The translations under genes and the position numbers were made by a program. The notes below the pieces were generated by a model. The model was not told the DNA's origin, searched no databases, and was given only the letters and a program-made list of their open reading frames with translations. Positions 33,342 to 47,272 of a stretch of 64,000 nucleotides of DNA are shown here, piece after piece (the stretch's first letter is position 1; every line of letters begins with the position of its first letter). Source of the stretch: Tachypleus tridentatus (taxonomy: Eukaryota > Arthropoda > Merostomata > Xiphosura > Limulidae). The stretch is taken from contig NC_134837.1 of assembly GCF_004210375.1 (NCBI RefSeq), positions 160,125,310 to 160,189,309 on the forward strand. The letters are read 5' to 3'.

Positions 33342-35414
33342 ATAAAACCTAAAGAAATTGTTTGATACCCTACACATGCAAAATTTTAAAAGGCTGAGCT
33401 GTCTATATCTCGCAGTAACAGAGTTCAAAAGTCGTAGCTAAAAAGTGGTAATTGCTTGCTTTACTTCATGATTTATTGTTTTATTTTTTAAGAAAAATGT
33501 TTAATAATTTATATCTAAAGATATGTATATATTGATGTATAATAATTTAAACATAACTGTATATTTCAAATACTAGTCCACTAAAGCCCAGCAAAAACTG
33601 AAGACAAGGTCAGTTTAATATTATAGGATACATGAGTGCACGAGTTTTGTCAATGTAACTTGTATAATGTTAGTTAGACATGACTGGAACATCAGTACAA
33701 TAACATAAATAACATTATGAGACTTAAGCTGCTTAGACTAAACGTTTGTATTTTCATGTTGTCATTCTAGCACAAAAAAGCATGATTTATATTTATTTAC
33801 TTTTTTTATGGTTATGATGTTAGTCAGGTGACAGACTCCACATAGGGTGTAGAAAATAATATAAAATATAAAGTCTTATTGAAAACAAACATTTGAAATG
33901 TATTTAGGATGTTTTAGAGATTACACAAATAATGACATTTTAGACAAAGAATAGTTTTAATTAGAACAGTAAAAAACATTTTGCATTCAAACTAGTTACA
34001 AAACAGACCCAATATGTTCACAAAAGAAAATTTTTTAAAACATTTCATTAAAAAAATCTGATTTTTTTTGTATGGAAAAGAATTGTAATCTTTACTAAAA
34101 GTCTACCAAATTTTGTAAAGGTATGCTGTGTCAAAATACAATGCAAATACTTTACCATGTGCAAGCATATAGATGAACTTGTATATTATAATGAGCCCAT
34201 TGCAAAAGGATTAACCCAAAGTAATTGTACACATCTGGATATTGTATACTGGGCCATTGTGTTCTTTTGTTGATCTGTGAATTGGCAGGGTGTTGGTAGG
34301 AGCAGGAATCAAACCCAGTTGTATTTTCTTTTTCACTAATGCCTCAGGCACAACTTCATGTAATGATAAGACATTGCAATTGGTAACTTGACCATTAAAT
34401 AATAATATGAATATTATAATTAAAGTACTTGCTCAGCAGTAACACGTGTATACAGTACCTATATCAGTTGTGTATGTGATATAGTTTGCCCATTTGTCAT
34501 GACAGAAATCTTGTTACCAAGCAAAATACAGGACTTTGATGACATCTTGCTGTCTTCAAGAATTGAGTTCTGTTTAGCTATTCCAGTAGTGGTCTTAAAT
34601 GGATTGCTACTAAGTTTAGTAAGTTCAGTAACTATAATTGGAGTTTTGTGATTTATGGTTCACAAATTGGCATATTGTGCCCATGTGTCTTTAATACTAC
34701 CTGTATTTATGAAACCAGAAGTTTACATGAACCAGAATAAATCCATTGCATTAAAAAAGAAAAATATATCACAAAGTCCAAATCATTCATGGCTCTCAAA
34801 CTACTTAAATAACACCATAACAGAAATTAGGGAGTGCTTTTAACTGATCATATTATGAGATGCAGAGAACAATAAAAGTGGATTATTTGGGAGGTGAATG
34901 AAATAGTCATATAAAAATATACAATTTTTAAATAAGGTATATCAATTTTAGTTGTAGCAGACATGTTCATAAGTGGCTTTTATTCAAAGTATGCTATATT
35001 ATAATACATATGAATAAAATTGAAAATATACACCAGTTAATGTATTTAATTAAGTATATTTTTCAAACTATGTTATATATAGCAAATTATACTTTAAACT
35101 TTGGAGAGCAGTCACCTTCCCACAACTCTCTTCAGAGAGTGAAGAGTGAAATAGATGTGGGACATTTGGGCTTCAACATCCACATCTTGCTTTTCTGATT
35201 TCTATTCCTTTGCTTATTTTATTTCATTATTTAATAATTTTTATGTGAAATTGGCAAACGGAGGTTAAGACTGGAAGACAGGGTCTAACTGCTGCAGAGT
35301 GAGTCCTATAGTTATCTCCAAAACCTAGGGTGATTTTATATTCTACATACTGTACACTGGGGATCCTTTCAAATGGTGCATTGATTTCTATTTTTTGTTT
35401 TTGTTTGTATCAAA

Positions 35415-35435
35415 TGTGTGTGTGTGTGTGTGTGT
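35415..35435. repeat. (TG)n microsatellite
   Basis: About ten TG units followed by TATGTATA. Confidence 0.95.
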
Positions 35436-35696
35436 ATGTATATTGTATAACTTACAACATGATAATATAATTCTTGGTTTTTCCAGTCGTATTTAAACTT
35501 TCTTTATAGCTCTTTCAAAAGCTGTGTTTTATTCATAAGTGATTAAATCAGATGATATGATTTCAAAATGAAGGATAATACTTGAAAATCAAAGGATAAC
35601 ATTCTCATGGAGTGATAGGTTCTTAAGTAAAATGGTTATTATTTGAGAAATAATTGTGGACTGAGTTTTTTGTTAGGTGGATTGTTTTCTTTAGAA

Positions 35697-38049
35697 TGGG
35701 GTGAGCAACACATTTTTCATAGTGGCCACAACTGTGGCTAATGAAAACAGTGTTTACCACATTCAAAAAGAAAGATGTTAGTTTAATCAAAATAATTGCA
35801 TTTCAACTAATCTTCAGTGTGAAAAATGGTGGGGGTTTTCATCAACAAGTTTCACGAAATTTGGCTTAATATCTATGCTCAATGAACATCTTAGCTCTGC
35901 CTCTAAATTTGTCAGTTAGTTGAGATCTGTATCTAGATTTGAGAAATTCTAGCGTAGAAGATGTTGATTCACACACCTGTGTGTATCTAAACATGGAAAA
36001 TAATTTTGAAATTGTAATCTTTCAATTGGGAAGACTCATTTATCAGAACAGTGAGCCACATCTCTCCGGTAGAACATTTGTGTTTACCTTTTATGTGTTC
36101 TACACTTTGTAGGGTAAGCATCTTGTCTTCAAATCCACACTTATCCAAAGACAAAAAAGATGTAATTTCCTTACTGAAATTTTCTAAGTCAAATTGAAAT
36201 GGATCATGCAAAAATTCAAATTTTTAAATTCAGAGAAATGAGATTCAAATTTTTGAGATAATTTTGATCCAGTTTACATGGAGGTCATCTTTAGCATCAG
36301 AGAAATAATAGCCCTTATTATTTTCTAGAAAACTATTCAACTTTGCAAAATGTGTCAAATCATTCTTTTGTAATTGTTCCACAAGGAGGTTTAGCTTTAA
36401 TTGAAATTCAGGAATACTGTGATAATTCACTTATTATTTTACCTTTTCCCTGAAGCTTCATATTCAAATTATTCAGATACGTTATCATGTTGCACAGAAA
36501 GTGCAAATCACACTGCCATGACAAAGTTTCAGTTTCAAGGAAATTTTCAATCTTACCTTTTTTAACAAGATACTCATTTATTTGAGGAAATAAGGAAGTA
36601 AATCATTCCAAGACTTTTCTTCTACTTAGCCATCTTTCATTTGCAAAATCAGTAAGATCATCGAAAGTACAGTTACTGCTTTTCTTCAAAGGCTTAACAA
36701 ACTGGCAATGGATGAAAGAGCTTCCACTTCTAATATAATTCACAATTTTCACAACAATGTCCATTAAATGTTTCAATTTATCACTTTTAGACATGTAAAG
36801 ATGGCAGTGTGGGCTTCATATTATTTTCATTTTAAATGCTGCTTTAAAATAAAAAGCAAGTCTTGATTTTGCCCCAGTCATGGTGGGAGCACTGTCTGTT
36901 GTGACAGAAACCAATTTTTTAAAATCTAGATTGAATTTTTTTGACATTTCAAGAAATTTTTCAAAGATGTTTTTCCACATGTTTGATCTCATAATCTACA
37001 AAGGCCAAGCATTTCTTCCCACCTGGAGGTCTGAAGTTACATATCAGACCCAAAATATCAACTGTGCAGTGTCACTAACATCTATTGACTCATCTAGCAC
37101 TAAAGAAAAATATAAACAGTCTTTTAGTTATTCAAAACACTGATTTTCTGTCTTTTGTTAACTCTTAACATTCTGCGGACAGTTGTTCTTCGACTTAATT
37201 GCAAATTATTTGTGTTTAGAAGAATATCTTTTATTTTTGAATCATAATTTTCTAAAGGAGTTTCAGTGACCACAATCAATATTTCTTTCACTAGTTGAGC
37301 ATCAAAAAATGATTTCTTTTTTTAAGCTAGGATCCAAGCTGCTTTATAGCTAGCAAATGTAACTAGTTCTATCAGTGATAAAAATATTTTTAGGCATCTC
37401 TTTCATTCATGAAGTTGTGCTTTCAGATGGCTAATTTCATTCATATAATTTTTATTCTTAACTGGAAATTTTGCATCAAATTCGTTGTTAAAATTGTTAG
37501 TGTTGCTCAAGGTTGTATACTTTATTATTCCTAAAAATGTTGTTACACAAAAGATACACTGGCTTATTATTTGCTTCAATCACTGCAAATTTCAACTTTC
37601 AATAAATTCTCATTTCACATTTTTCCAGTCATGTGCCATACTCTTTTCAGTAGTGACACCAGAATCAATTAAATTGTCTTTACTAAGTGTTTGCCATCAT
37701 CTGGATTCTTTTGTTTCCAAATTATCCACTTATCTATATTATGGGATTAAAAACAAAATATATTTAAACACTTCAAAGTTGCACAATAAAAATATGTTTG
37801 CAAGTGCATGCAAAACAATGCATTTTATAACAAACATCTAAACTAGACTGATGTTACAAAATGGGCTGAGTCTGTGGCAGTGATGAAACTTGTAACATTA
37901 ACAATGATATGAGGCAGTGCAGTTGCTGATTACCAAATTTGTGATAAAAAATAAATGATAGAAAAGGTTGATTGTTAAACCTGAGCTGACCACAATTGTG
38001 CTATTCACTGGTCACATGTGGCCAGTGGCCATGAAGTTGCCCACCCCTG
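35697..38049 (-). mobile_element. hAT DNA transposon, GTF2IRD2-like transposase, decayed
   Basis: Exact 8-bp TSD CTTTAGAA at 35689-35696 and 38050-38057, the length typical of hAT elements. Terminal inverted repeats: TGGGGTGAGCAAC at the left, and at the right CAGGGGTGGGCAAC read in reverse. Total 2353 bp. Both ends also share a GTGGCCAC/TGGCCACATGTG-like subterminal block. The transposase is on the minus strand and is broken (see next entry). It lies in the presumed H3.3 leader intron. Confidence 0.88.
35840..37720 (-). pseudogene. hAT transposase relic (GTF2IRD2-like)
   Basis: Minus-strand pieces in family order: ASYKAAWILA (~37330-37370), AQLVKEILIVV then LSRRTTVRRM (~37170-37300), SDTAQL (~37060), the catalytic-region piece FEKFLEMSKKFNLDFKKLVSVTTDSAPTMTGAKSRLAF (~36865-36970). 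They continue with IVNYIRSGSSFIHCQFVKPL (~36680-36750), FANERWLSRRKVLE (~36603-36645), FSDAKDDLHVNW and the C-terminal dimerisation region CESTSSTLEFLKSRYRSQLTDKF (~35900-35970). Stops and frameshifts occur between most of them. The family is the hAT lineage that gave vertebrate GTF2IRD2 its C-terminus; recognised from memory. Confidence 0.72.
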
Positions 38050-38057
38050 CTTTAGAA

Positions 38058-38654
38058 GCAAAACTACTCGGAAGCTACAAAAAATGTTTTTATACTGTTT
38101 AGTGGCATATTTTACCAGTCTTTGTTTACAGACTTACCATAATTTTTTTTTCTCTAAGTTATTAAAATTATTTTATGCTTTCTCTGACATGGTTAAATAA
38201 GTGACAGGTATTGCTGTTTGTTACATTGGTGTATTGTGTGTTTATACCACTAGCCAGTGAGTTACAGAAACTGAAATATAGGCAGTTACATCACACCAAG
38301 GCAACCAAAGTTGAACAGTGATGGGCTAAAATTATCTTGTATTGAAGTTATAAGGCTCAAATGAATGGTATTTCTTGCTCTAAGCTATTTTAACTTTAGG
38401 GATGTGTATGTGCTGTGTTTTTCACTTTTTTCTGCAATTTTTTTTTGTCACGACATAACCACCCATTCACCATATAGTTAATGTTAGTTTAGTTGCCAGT
38501 ATCAGGTGAATTATCAGTTGCAATGGTAACCATGAAATCAGCTTACCAGATAAGTTAATCAGAAAATATGAAACTGTTTTTCTGGTCATCTATTCATATT
38601 CACAACTCAAACTAATATTGGTTTAGTAGTTTATCAAAGAGACTGTGATCTTCA
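38058..38654. other. Spacer between hAT and mariner, nothing recognised
   Basis: AT-rich, no frame or repeat of note. Confidence 0.5.
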
Positions 38655-38656
38655 TA

Positions 38657-39785
38657 TCAGGTCATCCTGTAAGTAATGTTGTTTGTAATGCTGAGATTTA
38701 AAAGGAAAAAAAGAACTCGGATAACATCTTTAATCAGTTATGTGTTTTCTATCGTTTTAATAACAATCTGCCAATGTCTCAAAATATTTTCAATACCACA
38801 TTTATAAAAATCAGGTGGTTTTTGAGACAAATAAGGTACAAAGGATACTTTTTAACTCATCCATAGAAGTAAACTGTTTTTCATTCAAATGATGTTGCAA
38901 GCTTCTAAAAAGATGGTAATCTGAAGGAGCAACATCAGGAGAATAAGGGGATGGAGAAGTTTCTCCTAGCCAAGCTCTTCGGTTTTTCTGGAAGTTATAT
39001 CAGTGTGAGAACATGCATTATCAGTGATTGTATGGTTTGACTGTAACAACTCAAACTGTATTACAGCACCTTTAATCCCACCAAACACTAAGCAAAACCT
39101 TCCTATATGCAGATTTTGTTTTGGCTGTGGTGTGACTGGTTCTGCACTGATCCACTGTCAGCAAGGCTTATTATTTTGATAGAGTACCTGTTTCTCATCT
39201 CTAGTTGCAAGGTGGTTCAAAAATGAAGATTGAAGTTCATGAGAGTGATGTGCAGATATCTACTCATTCTTTCAGATTATCAGCTGACAATTCATGTTTT
39301 ACCTGTTTTCCCAACTTTGAAACTATCAAGTTGTTGCAATTGTCAATGAACAGTGGAAGGAGATGAGTTTCTGAGCTAATTCTTCAACAGTTATACCACA
39401 GTTCTCTTCAGATGAAGCAGGATATTATCAAACTCAACAGGGTACATTTGTCAAACTGCAGTCACCAATTCTAAACTTATTGAGCCATCTTTAACACTTC
39501 CTCACATTCAGAATGCCATTGCCGTATGCTTCACGTAGTTTTGGCAGCTCTTTTCCCCTTTCTGAACTTCTAAAACATTATGCCTTATGTGCTCCTGATA
39601 CCTCCATGAGAGTTGGGATTTCTAAAATAAATAAAACAAAAAACTAGTAAGGAAATGAATTGGCTTAAACTTAATGCTATAAAGTCATCCAGTATAACTT
39701 CTATGACTGAGAGTAACTTATTTTAGCCAGGAAATATGCATTTAAACTTATCCAATTGCAAAAAAATATTTATGTGATGACCTGA
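38657..39785 (-). mobile_element. mariner-like transposon, decayed
   Basis: TA dinucleotides flank it (38655-38656, 39786-39787). The first ten bases of the inverted repeats are identical (TCAGGTCATC) and homology continues loosely. 1129 bp, slightly shorter than the usual ~1.3 kb. Minus-strand transposase pieces: GGIKGAVIQFELLQSNHTIT (~39030-39090), DNAC.H at the second catalytic Asp (eroded DNARPH, ~39010-39025), then PYSPDVAPSDYHLFRSLQHHL (~38885-38950), matching SPDLAPSDYHLF..L. Internal stops; dead. Confidence 0.85.
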
Positions 39786-39787
39786 TA

Positions 39788-41036
39788 CATTATGCTTTGA
39801 CAAACTGTCTGATATCATCAATCACCAATCCTATACATTTTTTGTGTAATAGGGTGTGCAGAAGAAAAATGTGATACTTTTTGTTGATGCATATTTGACA
39901 AAAAGATTTGCCTCTTTATGAAGAATAAAAGTTGATAACTATCCAATTCTTAAAGCAAGAAATTTGTAACTTAAACTGAAAATGTCTTTATAGGTATAGT
40001 GTGACGAAGAAAAGAGATATTGATACTCAGATCATAAAGTCTTTTTTTTCTTTAAAATTGTAATAAAAAAAAACTTCAGTCTCTTAGCACCCCTTGATAT
40101 TAATCTTTTATACTATTCAGTTATTGTTTGCTAGTTTATTGAAGGTATTATAGTATATGTACAGTCAGTAATAACTGTTTTGTAGTAAAGCATAGTATAC
40201 TAAATTAGAAGCATTAATAAAAAAAAAAAAAGTGGCCTCAGTATATAGACTGAAACTGGAGAAAAATGTTGAGACAACAATATTCTTATGAACAGCACAC
40301 ATTAACAGAATGATGAACCGTGTGATGAGTCAGAAGTTTGAGTTGTTACTTAAATTAGGAATTTGTAACAAAACTGCAACATAATAAAGCTATACTGTAG
40401 ATCAGTAATTTTTAAGAGAAAATTGATAATACCAGTTTAGAATATATATAATTTACTGAGCATTTCTGTTATTAACTTCACTGATGTGTTTGTTAATCAA
40501 TATTCACTTTGTCTTGATATACCCTGAAACCAGTATTAGAAAATTTGTGCTCAGCCAAGACAAGTGACAATTTTATTAAAGTTATTTTATTTCTGTAATA
40601 TATTGATTTATACTGATTCTAATGTTTTACAATAAATTCTTGTAGCTTATATGCACTTGAAGGGTAGGGAGCCCCATCTTTGACAGTTTTAGAATTTGAT
40701 GTAAGGTATAGTTGAGAAAAATTAAATCTAGCTTTTTAAAATTAGATTTAAAACTTAGCCACTTGACAGCATGTTGTCAGATTAGTTAATTAAATTTTCA
40801 CCAAGCAATGCCCAGGAAAAATTTTTAACTGAACAAAACTGTGTGTAGGTCTAGATTTATGTTAGTCCCAAAATTAATGTTAGTGCATCTGAGTTTGAAA
40901 TTAGGCATACTGCCAAGCATAGCAGTCCTGAGTTTAAGTTAATAGATCTATCACATTTAGGTACAAGTTGCCAAAGAAAACTTGAGTTGAAATGTTGCAT
41001 TATAAATACTATTAAAATATATATTTGTTTCTTTAG
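39788..41036 (+). other. Intron/upstream DNA of H3.3, no gene seen
   Basis: AT-rich. Ends in the acceptor TTTGTTTCTTTAG (AG at 41035-41036), which shows an intron in the 5' UTR of the H3.3 gene. Confidence 0.6.
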
Positions 41037-41044
41037 TGATTTGA

Positions 41045-43160
<2,116 letters not shown>

Positions 43161-43715
43161 GCACTCCATTGTCTCCAATATTGTACAAGCACATATGACT
43201 TTCATCATAACAGTTTAATCACATTTTCATGACCTGTCTTTTTCACAAAAAAAGTGATATCAGCAAAACCAAATCATTTTGTAATATGTAGGTTTGTAAA
43301 TTATTTTACTGCTCAAACAGCTAAGGTGGCAGTCTGGGGATCATTTTGTTGAGTTTTTTTTGTGACATTTACTTCACTGAATAATGTGGTCTATTGACTG
43401 AGGTTATGTGTAATATTAGTCTTCCCTGTATAGAAGTTGTATTATGTCCAGTAAGAGAAAAATTAAGTTTGGAAGCTTCTTTGTCATCCATTTTTGTTTA
43501 TAATTTGTAGCATGTGTTCAAGTTGTCGATCATATACGAGCTGAAACCTTGTAGAATTCAAAATATTGAAATTAGGTGAAGCACTAGTTCACTGCCAGAA
43601 ACAAATGTGCAACCCTCCATATACATCTCTTATTAAATGAAAGGTGAGAAGATATAAGGCAGTCAGTTTTATGTACAATGTTTTTATTAACTCAATAAAT
43701 GTTGATAAACATTAT
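43161..43715 (+). other. H3.3 3' UTR with AATAAA signal
   Basis: About 550 bp after the stop. AATAAA at 43694-43699, followed by a T-rich stretch, is the likely poly(A) site. The true end may differ by some tens of bases. No conserved histone stem-loop. Confidence 0.7.
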
Positions 43716-43807
43716 TTCATTGTCTTGTTATTTTGTCATGATTAAAAATTAGACCACTAAGTACAATCTTAATAAACTACTTAATTTTCTGTGATAATAT
43801 TTAACTA

Positions 43808-43924
43808 TACAAAATTCATAATGAGGTGGAGTATATTACTGACTTCTTGAAATATAAAGTTTGTGTACAAGTGAAAATAAACATGCCTATATAAAAATAC
43901 ATTTATCAGGAAGTAAACCATTGT
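43808..43924 (+). repeat. Direct duplicate, copy 1
   Basis: Shares ACAAAATTCATAAT, AATTTGTGTACAA-like, GAAAATAAA and ATACATTTATCAGGAAG..AACCATT with 45084-45204, in the same order. Noncoding; nature unknown. Confidence 0.65.
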
Positions 43925-45083
43925 TTTAAGAGAATGCAACATGAAGCAGGTGGCTAAATTTGTGCTCTTTTATATTGTTGTTTATGTAAAAATAAGTTTT
44001 TTCCTACTTTTTTTTTTAATAAACATTTGTTATTTAATGTAGTTATTTGCACTCAAGACTCCAAATAGTTAATGATTTTTAATTTTAAAAAATATTTATT
44101 ATTATACAGTTTTTACACTTGCCATAATCTCAAGAATCCCTTGAATGAATATTAAAAGTTTTTGTCAGATACATACTTATTTTTCACTTTCTCTACCGTT
44201 TCACTAACTACCTATTATCACCAACTTACAGTACAATAAAGTGCTTAAAATTACAAAATAGAAATATGTACATACCTTATAACTCTACATTGAATAATCT
44301 TTACATATCTTTGGATCGTGTATGTACCATCATGTCTTTTTTTTTCAGCTTACAGTTTAATTTTAATGTTTTATTTAGCTTTTCTGTTCTTTGCTATTGG
44401 TTATTTATACACGTCACTGGGTGCCCACAGGCAAAAGAATAGTATGAACAGCAGATGCATTATCCTATGGCAAAATATTTTTGTATACACTTGGTATTGT
44501 AAGCTTTGTAGAGTGAAGGAAAGTTTTGGTTATTTTGTAAAAATTATTAAAACTTTCAAACATGATTTTTTCAAAATGTATAATTAACATATTAGTAAAA
44601 CCTAAATACAGTTTAACTGTATCTCCAATTATGGCATATTTAGGTAAGAAACGGTTGTAAAGATGTTACGAACAAAGCACCAATTTCAGAATAACTTGTT
44701 GGATTATAGTATAAAATGATTCTTTTCCAACGATTATAAACCTGTGTTGAAAACGTTAGAGCTGAATGTTAACTATGGAAGTGGGTGTGGTACCTGTGAG
44801 GAGTTGATAGTTTGTTTCAGCTGCATACAGCTTGAAAGCTCTCAAACATGTCAAAAGGACAAGTAAACTACATTGTCTAGACTTGCATGTGCATGGCTGC
44901 CCTCTTATGCTTCAAATTATACTTACCAAATTTTGACATAATTTATAACATTAAAATACATTGATAGTGTAAAGTGTTAATAACATTTTGAATATAACTT
45001 AGTGACATTTGGAGAAAGGAATTTGAAATTTGTTGTTATTAAAGGGTTCATAAACTATGCAGTTTTCTGCATTATATTTCACC
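43925..45083. other. No gene recognised
   Basis: AT-rich sequence between the two duplicates. An 89-codon frame at 44318-44587 is Leu/Phe/Tyr-rich, as expected by chance in this composition. Confidence 0.45.
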
Positions 45084-45204
45084 CTACAAAATTCATAATT
45101 TGAATTACATTATTTTCTTTCTTAAATGTAAAATTTGTGTACAAATGAAAATTAAATAACATGCTTAGGTAAAAATATACATTTATCAGGAAGGAAACCA
45201 TTAA
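45084..45204 (+). repeat. Direct duplicate, copy 2
   Basis: Second copy of the 43808-43924 segment, roughly 1.28 kb away. Confidence 0.65.
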
Positions 45205-45307
45205 GTAAATTTATCATAAAGAAGAAAGCTGGATTTAATGTTCTTGTGTATTGTGAAAATGTGGAACGTGTGAGATTATGTAATTTGTGATTACTCAACT
45301 TCATTAT

Positions 45308-45565
45308 CAGCCTGGCATGGCCAGGTGGTTAAGGCATTTGACTTGTAATCCGAAGGTTCGAACCCCTCCACACCAAACATGCACCACCATTCAGTTGTGG
45401 GGGCATTATACTGTGAGGGTCAATCCCACTAGCCATTGGTAAAAGAGTAGTCCAAGAGCTGGCAGTGGATGGTGTTGACAAGCTGTCATCCCAATAGTCT
45501 TACACTGCTAAATTAGGGATGGCAAGTGCAGATAGCCCTCATGTAGCTTTGTCCAAAATTCAAAC
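45308..45565 (+). repeat. tRNA-derived SINE, family 1
   Basis: Complete: head GCCTGGCATGGCCAGG, body, tail CAGATAGCCCTCATGTAGC. Exact 12-bp TSD CAACTTCATTAT at 45296-45307 and 45566-45577. A few bases are missing in the T-arm region. Confidence 0.93.
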
Positions 45566-45577
45566 CAACTTCATTAT

Positions 45578-46980
45578 TTTCTTTTTGATATGAATTAATG
45601 TGTTGTGTATTTTGTTATGTAAATTTTTCAGTATTGAATAACACAATATAATTGGCTAAACCATTGAAAACATGTAGGAAAGAATAAATTACAAATTGAT
45701 TCAAAATCTCAAAGAACAAAGTTTTTGGCAGTGCGTAATATACTGTTATGTGAAATTATAATTCCTTTGTTTTTATACTTGCGAATTTCTCATCGAAGTC
45801 TGAAGTGTTTATGTGTACGGGTGCCTGTAAAGGGTTATGGTAATTTTTTTCAATGAAAAACTTTGAAATATTTTGAAAACTACTGAGATAATCAGGAAAA
45901 AATGGAATCCAGATCTTGTGTACATGACTCGTTTTTGAAATATGCAGTAGCTGTGAAATATTTTCAAATTTATACAAGCAGTAAGTTTTTATATAAAACT
46001 CTTTAGATATAGTTATGTAATTTGTAAAACTATGAGAAGACAGGTTTTTTCTCTGAAAGAAACTGCTTGTAAGATTCAGTTTATTACGTGAAAGAAATAT
46101 ATTTATCAGTGTTTATGCTTCAAGACTTATTTCATTATTGTAATAGAGAAAGAAATGTTTGTTATTTTCAGTATAAATTTTATGAATATTATATGGTTTT
46201 TAGTTTTGTTCCCGATATTCCTAAGGAGGTTTATAAAACAACAGTCTCAGAGTAAAAATTAATTGTAAAATCAGGAATAATGACATGTTTTGTAGATAGG
46301 ACAATTTAACATGTTTTTAACGTTTAATATGTGTAGTATTTTCAGACTTTGTAGTGGAAGCAAAACAGTATTGAATTAGGAAACTACAAAGTATTCAGCT
46401 AATCTGAAGGTTAATATGTCAAATTCATAAAAAGCAGATGGTCAAGCATCTTCTAAATTGGCAAGAATGGGTTAGGAAGTGTTATTAGTGTAAAGAATGG
46501 TAATATGAAATAACTTGATGGAACAAAAAAAAGACCTTTCATGGAAAAAAATCTGAAGGGTGATTAACTAAAAATAATAAATAGATGTTTAAACTTTGCC
46601 ACAAAAAACATGATTTAAAGGTTTACATATCCTGTTCTTGCAGTTTTCTGAAACATAAAAGTTTTTCTAAAAAATTATTGTCCTGATCTGATCTAAACAT
46701 AAAGTCATGTTGTTGAGATAAAAGCAAGTAAAGTGACACCAACCATAGAAATGAAACCTGAACAAATATCCTGCATTGTAATTTATGCTATTTGGATGAA
46801 AGATGCTTCATGATATAAAAAGTACTTTTACCAATTAGTTTTCTTATTAATATGTTTTTTGTATTTATGAACCAAAATTGATCACTGTGAGTTGAAGAGA
46901 AAGACTATTTGATTACATTAGATGGTTAACCTGTATTTGTTGTTCTATTGCATCATATTCAGTGAAATGAGGTTTAGAAA
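45578..46980. other. No gene recognised
   Basis: AT-rich, only short chance frames. Confidence 0.5.
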
Positions 46981-46990
46981 ATCGAGTGCA

Positions 46991-47262
46991 TTGTTTGTTT
47001 GTTTTTTTGGAATTTCGCACAAAGCTACTCGAGGGCTATCTGTGCTAGCCGTCCCTAATTTAGCAGTGTAAGACTAGAGGGAAGGCAGCTAGTCATCACC
47101 ACCCACCGCCAACTCTTGGGCTACTCTTTTTACCAACGAAAAGTGGGATTGACCATCACATTATAACGCCCCCACGGCTGGGAGGGCGAGCATGTTTGGC
47201 GCGAACCCGCGACCCTCAGATTACGAAGCGCACGCCTTAACGCGCTAGGCCATGCCAGACCC
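46991..47262 (-). repeat. tRNA-derived SINE, family 1
   Basis: Well-preserved reverse copy with a (TTTG)n tail. 10-bp TSD with one mismatch: ATCGAGTGCA 46981-46990 / ATCGATTGCA 47263-47272. Confidence 0.92.
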
Positions 47263-47272
47263 ATCGATTGCA

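Larger units (their letters stand above)
31564..35688 (+). other. Candidate H3.3 leader intron, left part; no gene seen
   Basis: About 4.1 kb of AT-rich DNA with two (GT)n microsatellites (listed separately). No transposon protein or SINE recognised. Confidence 0.4.
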
